Below, in pieces: positions 1-8,472 of a stretch of 64,000 bases of DNA (position 1 is its first letter; each line of letters starts with the position of its first letter). Origin of the DNA: Marinoscillum sp040218045 (lineage in GTDB: Bacteria > Bacteroidota > Bacteroidia > Cytophagales > Cyclobacteriaceae); assembly GCA_040218045.1 (NCBI GenBank), contig JAVJQA010000037.1:20209-84208 (forward strand). The letters run 5' to 3'. The translations under genes were made by a program, and so were the position numbers. The notes beneath the pieces were generated by a model. That model ran no database searches and was not told the DNA's origin. It worked only from the letters and a program-made list of their open reading frames with translations.

Positions 1-58
1 ATGATTGGCTCCCGTCCGTTCTGGTAGTAGATTGAATTCATAAACCACTTAGATAGAT

Positions 59-238
59 ATGAAGCCAAATTTATTGTTAACACCAGACCAAATAAGAAAT
101 ACTACCAGAATAGAAATATTTCACACAATATCTGAGCAGTATGGAACCGCAGCTGTAACGCAGGTGTCAAAAGCAACGGACCTACAAAAAACGGGGTTCA
201 AGCTTGACAGGCTATTTTCAGTAGTACATAGAAATTAA
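59..238 (+). CDS. Small hypothetical protein (59 aa)
   Basis: An ATG-started frame of 59 codons ends in TAA just before a hairpin. The product is hydrophilic with a basic C-terminus (ends in SVVHRN); it has no signal peptide, membrane segment or cysteine. I recognise no family. It sits on the plus strand, convergent with the minus-strand gene at 388-1101, with a hairpin between them. It might be a real short gene, the tail of an older broken gene, or chance; no homology can be claimed from sequence reading. Confidence 0.3.
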   Translation: MKPNLLLTPDQIRNTTRIEIFHTISEQYGTAAVTQVSKATDLQKTGFKLDRLFSVVHRN

Positions 239-243
239 AAAGA

Positions 244-262
244 GGCTATCAAAATGATAGCC
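244..262 (-). terminator. Rho-independent terminator for the minus-strand gene
   Basis: GGCTATCA and TGATAGCC form a perfect 8-bp stem around a 3-base loop. Read on the minus strand the hairpin is followed by TCTTTTT (plus-strand A run at 237-241). It closes the transcript of the gene at 388-1101, about 125 bp past its stop codon. Confidence 0.7.
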
Positions 263-387
263 CCTCCATCTAGTGCCTAATGGCACAAATAATGACTAGA
301 AACAATGAGCTGAAAACCAACTCTTTGGGTCACATTTGACATAGGTTATTTCTGCAACTTAACACTAGTTCACCGTCAAATGAATAT

Positions 388-1101
388 TTATGCTTCTGCC
401 CAATTGGCAGCCATATTGTACATCTGATCAAATAATTGATTGACGACCACAAGCATTTCTTCTTTCAATTCCTCCGGCAGTTGAGCGATTAAGCCGGAAA
501 TTTCATCATCGCTTATTCCCGTGGTATGATTTTCTTCCGTTTCCTGGTGCATTTTGCCAAAGTAATCCAAGCGATCATAAAGATCAGCAGCTTTCAGCAC
601 GGGATGTAATGCTTCTTTGAACTTGTCAAAAGTAATTTCCAACACCTCTACCATAAGCATACGCGCTACAGGATTCGGTTGATTGTCCATATGTCTGGCA
701 AACGTATAGATCGTTTTACGAACTTCTAAAGATTCATCGGACCAGATGTCACCCACCAAATTTGTGGACTCATTATTTTTGAACTGCCCACTCATGTACT
801 CCAGGTCTTTCAAATACCATTCCCAATGATTTGAGTCCTCATCACTGTGCGTATTGACACTTCTTTCAAGGTCGCTTTGCGGGTCTTCATAACGGACCAC
901 TTGCATGAGGTCTTTAAATCCCATCACAAAAAACAACATTCTGGGTACAAAAACGAGCTTATCCAGAACCTGGGCATCGCTTTTCAGCTTTTGGTGCAAT
1001 GGGTTGTTCTGAAACTTCAACGCACCGAAGGTAAACTCGTCTTTTAGTTTTGCATCAATACTTTCAATTTGTAGGTCGGCTTTTTGAGCTGATTTAATCA
1101 T
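388..1101 (-). CDS. Helical His/Glu-rich protein, heme-oxygenase-like oxidase fold suspected
   Basis: A 237-residue soluble protein without signal peptide. It appears entirely helical and carries clustered potential metal ligands: H85, H92 in NHWEWYLKDLE, E152, and H185 with E187-E190 and H192 in MHQETEENH. This pattern of His and Glu on successive helices is what is known for heme-oxygenase-like diiron oxidases and TenA/CADD-like proteins, so I infer a possible iron-containing redox enzyme. I cannot prove the family by reading. It lies downstream of a V4R-like gene on the same strand (177-bp gap holding a possible terminator, so probably its own transcript). Alternatives are a plain TenA-like helical protein with no metal. 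Confidence 0.45.
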   Translation of the reverse strand: MIKSAQKADLQIESIDAKLKDEFTFGALKFQNNPLHQKLKSDAQVLDKLVFVPRMLFFVMGFKDLMQVVRYEDPQSDLERSVNTHSDEDSNHWEWYLKDLEYMSGQFKNNESTNLVGDIWSDESLEVRKTIYTFARHMDNQPNPVARMLMVEVLEITFDKFKEALHPVLKAADLYDRLDYFGKMHQETEENHTTGISDDEISGLIAQLPEELKEEMLVVVNQLFDQMYNMAANWAEA

Positions 1102-1232
1102 AATTCTATCTGATTTAGTTAGTGAGTAATAAAACCATCAAGAATATAACAATTATTCAGTTATATATCATATAATCTATGTTAGAATATTACAATAAAA
1201 TTTATGAAAGAGGGAATTTGAGGATAGACGGG

Positions 1233-1264
1233 AAAAAACAAGAGGTCAACCGTCGATCAACCTC
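1233..1264 (-). terminator. Possible terminator after the V4R-like gene
   Basis: On the minus strand a GAGGT/ACCTC stem with a 13-base loop (partly pairing further) is followed by TTGTTTTTT. It begins 14 bp past the stop codon of the gene at 1279-1857. The stem is short, so the call is moderate. Confidence 0.45.
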
Positions 1265-1278
1265 CAGGAAATTTTAGA

Positions 1279-1857
1279 TTACCAATTGATAATAAAGGTG
1301 CAATGATCACCTCCATCTGCTCGATTTTTCTTGCTACCGTCCAGTTTTACTTTAGTCACTACTGATCCTTGAGGTTTAAATCGTCTTGCGACCTGAACCA
1401 ACAAGCCTTCTTCAAACTTACTGGGATAGGGAGTTTCACAAACCATTACGGCTTCTTTGCTAGTTTCATCAAAGCGAACCAGCTTATAATGCCCAATACC
1501 CTCGGTCATTTGACCATTAGTCGGGTCAAACATAGGTTTGCCATTTTTCCGGTGATTCATATGATAGGCCACATCGATCGCCCGAAGCGCACTTTCCAGT
1601 CCATCCATAGGAGGAAACTGAGTGCCATCAATCACAGCCTTACCAATCAGAAAGAGGTTCATCTCTCCGATGGACTCGGATACTTCCTTCATGGCATTCA
1701 GAAGACTCTGCAGGTCGTTCCATGCTCCACTCTTCGAATCAAGTCCGTGCTTTTCAATGATTGCATTTCTCTGTGTTTGACTTACGGCCCCCATTGCAAT
1801 GATCGGAAGTTCATTACCACCGGCTTCAATATTGGGCTCAAAAGATTTGTATTCCAT
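1279..1857 (-). CDS. Hypothetical protein, C-terminus resembles V4R/heme-NO-binding-like domains
   Basis: A 192-residue cytoplasmic protein. The C-terminal third runs from a YKLVRFDETSKEAVMVCETPYPS stretch, shortened here as positions about 123-145, to a closing GGDHCTFIINW. A terminal Gly-Asp-x-Cys-x-Phe-x-Ile-x-Trp ending is characteristic of V4R, DUF2378 and related small-molecule-binding domains, which supports a ligand-binding or sensing role rather than catalysis. No DNA-binding or catalytic domain is attached. It lies between a FAD-linked oxidase gene and the helical His/Glu-rich gene, all on the minus strand. The family assignment is by motif impression only. Confidence 0.4.
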   Translation of the reverse strand: MEYKSFEPNIEAGGNELPIIAMGAVSQTQRNAIIEKHGLDSKSGAWNDLQSLLNAMKEVSESIGEMNLFLIGKAVIDGTQFPPMDGLESALRAIDVAYHMNHRKNGKPMFDPTNGQMTEGIGHYKLVRFDETSKEAVMVCETPYPSKFEEGLLVQVARRFKPQGSVVTKVKLDGSKKNRADGGDHCTFIINW

Positions 1858-1928
1858 AACGTTAGGTTGATTTTCGTCTAAAATAATATTTTACAGACAG
1901 CTTAACCAGTTTTCTAGTATAATTTTTT

Positions 1929-3362
1929 TTAATAAATATTATATCTACCTGGAGAAATGGTATTGTTTGGGTCAAATACTCTCTTTAATTCTGACCTGAG
2001 TTTCCACGATGGATCATCCAGACTTCTGAGGTAAGGCTGCATATTCTCTATATCGAGCCGGTATGGAAAAATACCCTGATCTTTCAATGCATTGAGCAAG
2101 GTCCGTGCCCACTCTGCTGCCACCCTGATCTGGTCAGGTGCATTTCTATCAAAGTATACCCTTGCAAAAACTTCCAGGCAAAACTCATTCAATCCAATGA
2201 TTGAAATCGAAGGATCCAACCCTCTTTCCAGAGTAAAGGATTCAATAAACCTAATAATCTCAGCTCCATATCCCGAAAGTGGAATTACTGGCAGCACGCA
2301 TCTAAACCCAGGAATCTGCGGGTGCACATCAAGGTTTACTTCCTTGTTTTCAAGATTTACACCAAATTTCCTGGCTGTGGCAATCAGTGAATGGTCATCA
2401 GGCTCACCATTGTAGCGTTTCAACCTTACCGCTACAGGTATTGGTAAGTCTTTATGCACATCCTCAGAATAATAGCTTTGGAGTTGGTTAGTTTCATCTA
2501 AAATGAGCGCTTTGAGGTGTTCATCTTTTGCAGTGAGCAAATTACCCTCGCCGTATATTGTGAACCATGCGAACCACTGATCTTTGTCAAATTGCAAATA
2601 ATCAAATAATTCAAAGATTTTGGGGTCATTCTGACTGTCTATTTCCAGGGAGTGACCAACTATTCCCTTACCGATCAATCTGGACATTTTCTCTAAAAAG
2701 ACATCCAGTTTCTCTTTGTCAAAAGCCACAAGGTAAACATTGAATGGTTGTCTGATCATCAGATCAACTACTGCCTCAGTAACAACCCCATAATTTGATT
2801 GGGTAAACAAATGCCTTAGGTCCGGTCCGATCCCGTATGGATAAAAACATTCCTTCGCCTGCGAGTTGCCACCAAACCCAGTGGAAATTACATTACCGTC
2901 TGTTAGCATCATTTTCAGCTCTCGCAAGTCGTCCGCCCGATGACCATTTTTACCTGAACCCCTATCCATCATATTGCCAATAATAGAGCTGCCTGAATCT
3001 GCACCTGTTACATTCAGCATTAGCTCAGGAGCATGGTCACTTAAATATTGAAAGAGCTGCAGCTGTGTCACTCCAGGTTGAATACGCGCATACCTAAGCT
3101 CACGATTTACCTCTACAATCTGATTCAACTTCGATAGATCAACAATGCTGGCATCTTCTACTGGCAAGTTGGAACCAAGTCCCCAGTTATGCCCCGTTGA
3201 AATCGTGTATATAGGTTCATTGTTTTCTGAGGCTGAGCAAATTATATCCTTTAAATCTTCAAGGTTGTCAGGTTGATATGCGTTCTTAATTTTTCGTGGA
3301 GCAAACTCGGTAACGTTTTGCAGATAGTCTTTTGGCACAGGCATTTTTGGGATTTCGTTCAA
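1929..3362 (-). CDS. FAD-binding PCMH-type (VAO family) oxidoreductase
   Basis: A 477-residue flavoprotein of the vanillyl-alcohol oxidase / p-cresol methylhydroxylase superfamily. The N-terminal FAD domain shows the YTISTGHNWGLGS pyrophosphate loop (about residues 53-65) and VDLSKLNQI; a GSSIIGNMMDRGSG stretch (about 122-135) is the second FAD contact. The C-terminal half carries the cap domain and ends with a YRLDIENMQPY...FDPNNTISPGRY motif found in 4-cresol dehydrogenase/vanillyl alcohol oxidase relatives. No signal peptide is visible. The likely reaction is oxidation of a phenolic, alcohol or amine substrate, but the substrate cannot be told. It is the first gene downstream of moeA on the same strand (about 80-bp gap) with no obvious tie to nitrate metabolism. 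Confidence 0.8.
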   Translation of the reverse strand: MNEIPKMPVPKDYLQNVTEFAPRKIKNAYQPDNLEDLKDIICSASENNEPIYTISTGHNWGLGSNLPVEDASIVDLSKLNQIVEVNRELRYARIQPGVTQLQLFQYLSDHAPELMLNVTGADSGSSIIGNMMDRGSGKNGHRADDLRELKMMLTDGNVISTGFGGNSQAKECFYPYGIGPDLRHLFTQSNYGVVTEAVVDLMIRQPFNVYLVAFDKEKLDVFLEKMSRLIGKGIVGHSLEIDSQNDPKIFELFDYLQFDKDQWFAWFTIYGEGNLLTAKDEHLKALILDETNQLQSYYSEDVHKDLPIPVAVRLKRYNGEPDDHSLIATARKFGVNLENKEVNLDVHPQIPGFRCVLPVIPLSGYGAEIIRFIESFTLERGLDPSISIIGLNEFCLEVFARVYFDRNAPDQIRVAAEWARTLLNALKDQGIFPYRLDIENMQPYLRSLDDPSWKLRSELKRVFDPNNTISPGRYNIY

Positions 3363-3444
3363 TAAACAAATTGAAAGAGGAGATCAATTGCAAGGAAAAC
3401 GTTAAATATTTCCGTTTCATGGCAATATTAATTTCAGCTTGTTT

Positions 3445-4593
3445 TTAACTGTACCACACCGTCACTTGCGTACCTGCCTGATACTCACCGGGTTGCAAGA
3501 GTATCAGCCCATTACCACCAACATAAGTTGTGAGCATGGAGCTACTTTGATTTTTCAGGACCGTAGCTTTACCATCAGTTATTTTAGCTCTCAACAATAC
3601 AGGCTTGGTTCCCTTTGCTGTGTGAGCTTCTGCCAATGGGATTTCAGCGCAGAGCATAGATTTGCCCTGGAGTTTTGCCAAAAGTGCCTTTACATATATG
3701 TTAAAGCATGTGAGTGCTGCACATGGATTTCCAGGTAAGCCAAAAACAAAAGCATTTTCCTTTCTTCCGAAATAAAGCGGTTTCCCGGGCTTTTGTAATA
3801 CCCTATAAAAAATCTCATTTACACCATTTGCTTCCAAGCCCTCTTTCACATAGTCATAGGCACCTACAGAAACCCCACCACTAATTAGCAGTATATCAGA
3901 TTCACCCAATAAAATATCGATCTGGTTCTTAATTTGATCTAAATCATCTTTCACTCTTAATAGGCTAACCTCAGTTACATTTTGCTCCATCAAGGCAGCT
4001 ACCAGCATTCCGCCATTACTTTCGAATATTTGACCTTTTACCAATGCATTTTCCGGATCTACCAGTTCATCACCAGTTACCAATACACTTACCTTCGGAG
4101 AAGCATGGACATTTACACTTACTATCCCTTGTGACAGCAACAACCCAACTGATGCTGGCGAAATACAATGCCCAGCTTCCAGAAGCAATTGACCCTGACG
4201 AACCTCCTCGGCCTGTCTCCGTATATGGTCTCCCTTAGATACCGAACTCACAGTCAATTGATCACCATTCAATATGGCAAGCTCTTGCTTCACCACTGCA
4301 GAAGTGCCCTCAGGCACCCTTGCTCCTGTAAATATTCGCATAGCCTCTCCCGCTTTCAATCGGTCATATATGATCTGGCCAGCAGCGATCTCACCGACTA
4401 GCTTAAACTTTGTCCCATCTCCAAATACCGCATAACCATCCATTGCTGAGTTGTCAAAAGAGGGTAAGTCCAATTGAGCATAGATGGGCTCAAATATTAC
4501 ATGGCCTACTGACTGGACGGTCTTCACACGAACCGAACGATGCGCCCATGCCTGTCCATTGATTAAAGAAAGTGCTTCATTTATTTCTATCAT
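3445..4593 (-). CDS. moeA: Molybdopterin molybdenumtransferase MoeA
   Basis: Inserts molybdate into adenylated molybdopterin in the cytosol, the last common step of Moco synthesis. The family motifs are present in order: the N-terminal EALSLI start, FDNSAMDGYAV, GEIAAGQ, IFTGARVPEGTSAVV, VTGDELV, the MoCF-type SGGVSVGAYDYVKEGL, and PGKPLYFG...GLPGNPCAAL. I choose the ATG at 4593 (MIEINEAL); an in-frame ATG ten codons earlier would add a MMCDYLLLLV segment that does not belong to the family. The gene is divergent from the Crp/Fnr gene, sharing an 87-bp intergenic region with the TACGTA dyad. Its presence beside a molybdenum nitrate reductase makes co-regulation plausible. Confidence 0.95.
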   Translation of the reverse strand: MIEINEALSLINGQAWAHRSVRVKTVQSVGHVIFEPIYAQLDLPSFDNSAMDGYAVFGDGTKFKLVGEIAAGQIIYDRLKAGEAMRIFTGARVPEGTSAVVKQELAILNGDQLTVSSVSKGDHIRRQAEEVRQGQLLLEAGHCISPASVGLLLSQGIVSVNVHASPKVSVLVTGDELVDPENALVKGQIFESNGGMLVAALMEQNVTEVSLLRVKDDLDQIKNQIDILLGESDILLISGGVSVGAYDYVKEGLEANGVNEIFYRVLQKPGKPLYFGRKENAFVFGLPGNPCAALTCFNIYVKALLAKLQGKSMLCAEIPLAEAHTAKGTKPVLLRAKITDGKATVLKNQSSSMLTTYVGGNGLILLQPGEYQAGTQVTVWYS

Positions 4594-4647
4594 TACCAGC
4601 AATAATAAGTAATCACACATCAATTACGTAGTTTATATTAATTTAAT

Positions 4648-4663
4648 TACGTATTTTTACGTA
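4648..4663. promoter_or_regulatory. TACGTA-N4-TACGTA dyad between moeA and the Crp/Fnr gene
   Basis: A perfect 16-bp palindromic site, TACGTA-TTTT-TACGTA, centred 25 bp before the Crp/Fnr start and 62 bp before moeA. A further half-site TACGTA lies at 4625-4630. The half-site spacing equals that of FNR/CRP boxes (5-bp arms, 4-bp spacer). The same dyad appears before the porin gene and before narK, so I infer an operator of the nitrate island, possibly autoregulatory here. Confidence 0.6.
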
Positions 4664-4680
4664 TATCAAATAAACTTGAT

Positions 4681-5379
4681 ATGGACTGCTTCAACTGTAA
4701 CAACAAGAATTGCATTATCAAAAGGAATTGTCACCTGGAATCCATGAAACCTTTTATTGCTAAAAAGAGCACGCTCAATTGCAAAAAGGGACAAAATTTC
4801 ATCATCGAAGGAGCACCCGTCCATGGCCTCTATTTTATACAGGAGGGAAAGGTGAAAGTGGCCAAAACAGGCCTCAATGGCAAAGAACAAATTGTGCGTT
4901 TTACGACCAACGGAGAGACCATCGGCCACAGGGGGTTTGGTGCAGGTCAAGCCTATCAAATAAGTGCTGTGGCGCTCCAAAACACGGTTTTGTGTAACTT
5001 CTCCACCGACACCATGCAGCAAATTCTCCTAAATGTGCCTACCCTGACATATGACCTGATGACCTTCTATGCTGAAGAGCTTAACAGGAGTGAAACCAAG
5101 GTGAAAAAATTCGCTCAGATGACTGTAAGGGAAAAAGTAATTGATGCACTCCTCTATATCAACAGGAAGTATGGAAATACCAATGGGTTTATCAATGTAC
5201 AGCTGTCAAGAAAAGAAATTTCAGACTTTGCGGGCACTACTGAAGAACAGGTTATTCGCACACTTTCAGGTCTTAGGAAAGATAAATTAATAGAGACCCC
5301 AGGAAAACGAATTTGCATCAAGAACGTAGATTTACTTAGAAAAGAAATCTCAGAACACAACTATTTCATAGACAGCTAG
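4681..5379 (+). CDS. Crp/Fnr-family transcriptional regulator with N-terminal Cys cluster
   Basis: A 232-residue regulator. Residues 3-17 hold four cysteines, C3-x2-C6-x4-C11-x5-C17, which may bind an iron-sulfur cluster as in FNR. A cyclic-nucleotide-type beta roll follows (about 30-130, with IIEGAPVHGLYFIQEGKVKV and GETIGHRG), then a dimerisation helix and a winged HTH (SRKEISDFAGTTEEQVIRTL at about 182-201). Compared with cAMP-binding CRP the beta roll lacks an obvious phosphate-binding RxxxA. It sits between moeA and the nitrate porin/ABC operon and is the natural candidate for binding the TACGTA dyads, including the one 25 bp before its own start. Whether it senses redox state, oxygen or NO is inference. 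Confidence 0.9.
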   Translation: MDCFNCNNKNCIIKRNCHLESMKPFIAKKSTLNCKKGQNFIIEGAPVHGLYFIQEGKVKVAKTGLNGKEQIVRFTTNGETIGHRGFGAGQAYQISAVALQNTVLCNFSTDTMQQILLNVPTLTYDLMTFYAEELNRSETKVKKFAQMTVREKVIDALLYINRKYGNTNGFINVQLSRKEISDFAGTTEEQVIRTLSGLRKDKLIETPGKRICIKNVDLLRKEISEHNYFIDS

Positions 5380-5411
5380 TCCATTACTAAACAGCTACTT
5401 AACTACTTTTT

Positions 5412-5434
5412 CCTGCTTAATCGCAGGTTTTTTT
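5412..5434 (+). terminator. Terminator after the Crp/Fnr gene
   Basis: CCTGC and GCAGG form a 5-bp stem with a 6-base loop directly followed by seven T. It isolates the regulator from the porin-nrt operon, which then has its own promoter region with the dyad at 5510-5525. Confidence 0.75.
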
Positions 5435-5509
5435 ATGGATTAAAAGACTGATTTAACCTGCACCTCCAACACAAATGATCTAAGTACGACGCTCTAGGTT
5501 TGCATTATC

Positions 5510-5525
5510 TACGTATTTTTACTTA
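5510..5525. promoter_or_regulatory. TACGTA-N4-TACTTA operator before the porin-nrt operon
   Basis: TACGTA-TTTT-TACTTA centred 47 bp before the porin start, followed by a CTACGTAG palindrome at 5531-5538. The arms and spacing match the dyads at 4648 and 12366. Inferred binding site of the Crp/Fnr-family regulator controlling the porin-nrtABCD unit. Confidence 0.6.
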
Positions 5526-5564
5526 TTTATCTACGTAGCAGTCAAAAGCTAAACACAAACGATC

Positions 5565-6830
5565 ATGAGAAAATTTACTTACCTAACCGTGTTATTCACC
5601 GTCTTCCTTTCGAGCAAGGTGATTGCACAAGTCACAGTATCTGCTGAGGTACGTCCACGCACAGAGTTCCGCAATGGATTCAAAACCTTGACCGAAGGAT
5701 CTAAAGATGCTTCCTTCTTCACAGAACAACGTTCCAGACTTTATCTGGATTATGCTGATTCATCATTCAAAGTCAGAGTAGCATTTCAAGATATTCGCAT
5801 ATGGGGAGAAACCACACAAATCTTCAAAGAAGAATACGGCAAGACTTTCATCAGTGAAGCTTGGGGCCAATACTATTTGACCAATGCTTTCTCAGTTAAA
5901 GTAGGGCGACAGATCATCTCATATGATAATGAGAGATTCTTAGGAGGACTGGAATGGGCTCAGCAAGGCAGGCGACATGATGCCATGCTTTTCTTGTACG
6001 AGCAAAACAAAACCAAACTCCATTTTGGGTTAGCCTATAATCAGGATGATGACATTCCAGAACAAGGGTTTTTGCAAGGGCCTGGTGCTGGATACTACAG
6101 CGTAGGTGGTAACTATAAAACCTTCCAATACGGATACCTAAACCAGGGATTTGAAACAGGTTCCGTTTCATTACTTGCCTTTAACGCTGGTTACCAAAAC
6201 CCGGATACTACAGTCTCTTTCAAGCAAACCTTTGGCCTGGTGGCTGACAAAACTTTCGGGGGCATAAAGCTTGCCGGTGATTTCTACTATCAAACCGGCG
6301 AGCTTTCTAAAAACAAGGTGAATGCACTGCTGGCAGGCATTAATGCCACAGTAAACACATCCATAACACCAGTGACTGTTGGAGTAGAGTATGTGTCTGG
6401 CAAAGATGATGGAGATACTTCCACGGACATCACTGCTTTTAGTCCGGACTTTGGTACCAATCATGCACACAATGGCTTCATGGATTACTTCTATGTGGGG
6501 CCGGCAAATGGCAATGTAGGCGTCACAGACATCTACCTCAAAACCAATTTCAAACTTGCCGGTGGTGCATTAAAAGTTCAAGCGCATGAGTTCCTGACCG
6601 GATCAACTCAACTGGACACAGAAGGGCAAAAACTAAGCAAAACCATGGGAACAGAAGTAGACCTGGTATATGCCAAAAAACTTAAAGGTGGTGTGGTTTG
6701 GAACCTGGGCTATTCGCAAATGTTTGCCACTGACACCATGGAAGCACTTCGAGGTGGAGACAAAGGTGCACTACAGTGCTGGGCATGGACCATGATTACA
6801 TTCAAACCAACCCTGTTCACATCTAAATAA
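5565..6830 (+). CDS. Outer-membrane beta-barrel porin (alginate-export-like), nitrate cluster
   Basis: A 421-residue exported protein: signal peptide of about 21 residues ending in VIAQ, then repeated amphipathic strands with alternating aromatic residues and a C-terminal strand ending in a short FTSK tail. Segments such as SAEVRPRTEFRNGF and FTEQRSRLYLDY are typical of the alginate_exp-type barrels of Bacteroidota. As the first gene of a unit followed by the nitrate ABC transporter, it most likely lets nitrate or nitrite through the outer membrane; the substrate is inferred from context only. A 44-bp gap separates it from nrtA, and no terminator lies between. Confidence 0.8.
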   Translation: MRKFTYLTVLFTVFLSSKVIAQVTVSAEVRPRTEFRNGFKTLTEGSKDASFFTEQRSRLYLDYADSSFKVRVAFQDIRIWGETTQIFKEEYGKTFISEAWGQYYLTNAFSVKVGRQIISYDNERFLGGLEWAQQGRRHDAMLFLYEQNKTKLHFGLAYNQDDDIPEQGFLQGPGAGYYSVGGNYKTFQYGYLNQGFETGSVSLLAFNAGYQNPDTTVSFKQTFGLVADKTFGGIKLAGDFYYQTGELSKNKVNALLAGINATVNTSITPVTVGVEYVSGKDDGDTSTDITAFSPDFGTNHAHNGFMDYFYVGPANGNVGVTDIYLKTNFKLAGGALKVQAHEFLTGSTQLDTEGQKLSKTMGTEVDLVYAKKLKGGVVWNLGYSQMFATDTMEALRGGDKGALQCWAWTMITFKPTLFTSK

Positions 6831-6874
6831 TAGGATAACAAAACTTTAATTGACCACAATAAAACAATCACAAG

Positions 6875-8263
6875 ATGAAAATATTCAAAAGCACAATCTT
6901 ACTCACAGCCACAGCCATTATTTGGGCGGCTTGTACAGGAGGAACAGCCAAAAACAAAGCAGCTGAGGTAGAAAACGCGAAAGAATCATCCAGCTCTAAG
7001 CTAATGATTGAAAAGCCACAGCTCACATTCGGTTTCATCAAACTCACCGACATGGCACCATTGGCCATCGCCAAAGAGTTGGGATACTTCGAAGATGAAG
7101 GACTGTACGTCACCATAGAAGCCCAGTCAAACTGGAAAAATGTGCTGGATCGCGTCATTGATGGACAACTGGATGGGTCACATATGCTAGCTGGTCAGCC
7201 AATTGCCGCCGGTGCCGGATTTGGAAGGCAAGCAGAATTGGTGACTCCTTTTTCTATGGACTTAAACGGAAATGGCATCACAGTATCCAATGAAGTATGG
7301 TCACAAATGAAGCCAAATGTGCCAAAAGACGCTGAAGGAAAACCTATCCACCCTATCAGTGCGGATGCACTTGCACCTGTGGTGAAAGACTTTAAAACTG
7401 CCGGAAGACCTTTTAAAATGGGCATGGTATTTCCAGTGTCCACACACAACTATGAAATCCGCTACTGGTTGGCAGCATCAGGGATCAACCCTGGCTTTTA
7501 CACTGCTGACAATATCCAGGGCCAGGTAGACGCAGACGTATTGTTGTCTGTGACTCCACCACCACAAATGCCGGCAACACTAGAAGCTGGAACGATTTAC
7601 GGATACTGCGTAGGTGAGCCATGGAACCAGCAGGCCGTATTCAAGGGAATTGGAGTGCCTGTCACTACAAACTATGATATCTGGAAAAACAACCCGGAAA
7701 AGGTGTTTGTGATGACCAAAAAGTTCGTAGAAGAAAACCCGAATACGGCTATTGCTGTAACCAAAGCATTGATCAGAGCAGCCAAATGGCTGGACACACC
7801 AGGCAACCGACCAGAAGCTGTAGGAATTCTATCCATGCCTCAATATGTTGGTGCCGACTCAGTGGTAATTGCCAACTCGATGACAGGAACCTTTGAATTT
7901 GAAAAGGGCGATAAACGAAGCATGCCAGACTTTAATGTGTTCTACCGGTACAATGCAACTTATCCATTCTACTCTGATGGCATTTGGTTCTTGACTCAGA
8001 TGAGAAGGTGGGGACAGATCCCAGAAAGTAAACCTGCCGACTGGTATCACAGCACTATTAAAGACATCTACAGGCCAGATATATGGGCCAAAGCCGCTGG
8101 ATTGCTTGTAGAAGAAGGGAAAATCCCAGCAGCCGATGTGCCAAAAACGGATGGCTATAAGCCTGTGACCAGTGATTTCATTGATGGCACCAGCTATGAC
8201 GGAAAAGATCCGATTAGCTACATCAACAGCTTCAAAATTGGAAACAAAGACAAGAGTTTGTAA
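6875..8263 (+). CDS. nrtA: Nitrate ABC transporter substrate-binding lipoprotein NrtA-like
   Basis: A 462-residue periplasmic binding protein of the CmpA/NrtA (SsuA-like) family. The signal peptide ends in a lipobox, WAAC, giving a lipidated C20; a Ser/Glu/Lys-rich linker follows. Family features are FGFIKLTDMAPLAIAKELGYFEDEGL (in parts, about residues 49-74), DGSHMLAGQPIA, GMVFPVSTHNYEIRYWLAASG and YCVGEPWNQQA, the last matching the ligand-binding region of NrtA. It would deliver nitrate or nitrite to NrtB. Cyanate, bicarbonate or sulfonate are alternative ligands of the superfamily, but the neighbouring nitrate reductase favours nitrate. The gene is separated from nrtB by a 209-bp structured spacer. 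Confidence 0.9.
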   Translation: MKIFKSTILLTATAIIWAACTGGTAKNKAAEVENAKESSSSKLMIEKPQLTFGFIKLTDMAPLAIAKELGYFEDEGLYVTIEAQSNWKNVLDRVIDGQLDGSHMLAGQPIAAGAGFGRQAELVTPFSMDLNGNGITVSNEVWSQMKPNVPKDAEGKPIHPISADALAPVVKDFKTAGRPFKMGMVFPVSTHNYEIRYWLAASGINPGFYTADNIQGQVDADVLLSVTPPPQMPATLEAGTIYGYCVGEPWNQQAVFKGIGVPVTTNYDIWKNNPEKVFVMTKKFVEENPNTAIAVTKALIRAAKWLDTPGNRPEAVGILSMPQYVGADSVVIANSMTGTFEFEKGDKRSMPDFNVFYRYNATYPFYSDGIWFLTQMRRWGQIPESKPADWYHSTIKDIYRPDIWAKAAGLLVEEGKIPAADVPKTDGYKPVTSDFIDGTSYDGKDPISYINSFKIGNKDKSL

Positions 8264-8278
8264 GCAAAACAATTAATA

Positions 8279-8432
8279 TCAATTTGGTCGCCCCGGCCCT
8301 AAAGGGAGCCAAATTGAAATAGAGCTTTCATCCCTTTAGGGATTAAGGGCAAAGTGAAAGCTCATTTGAAATACTTTAAAACATAGACGTTGGTGTCTGA
8401 GGGCTTGGTCTTTGGCCGGCCCTCGCACCAAC
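8279..8432 (+). promoter_or_regulatory. Three tandem hairpins between nrtA and nrtB
   Basis: The nrtA-nrtB spacer folds as three successive inverted repeats: TCAATTTGG/CCAAATTGA (8279-8287 with 8309-8317, enclosing CCCTAAAGGG), GAGCTTTCA/TGAAAGCTC (8322-8330 with 8355-8363, enclosing CCCTTTAGGG), and GTTGGTG plus GAGGGC pairing with GCCCTC plus CACCAAC (8389-8432). None has a T run, so they are not classical terminators. They probably act on the mRNA, for example protecting the nrtA 3' end and lowering downstream expression, as known for binding-protein/permease operons. Confidence 0.55.
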
Positions 8433-8472
8433 ATCACTACCAATTCATTTTTGACTTCAAAATACCAACGTC

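Noticed and set aside
3439..3738. Plus-strand frame antisense to moeA
   Set aside because: Shadow of a gene with strong family motifs; composition is not protein-like.
4594..4680. Molybdenum cofactor riboswitch before moeA
   Set aside because: The spacer is only 87 bp, AT-rich and explained by the TACGTA dyad; no long structured leader is visible.
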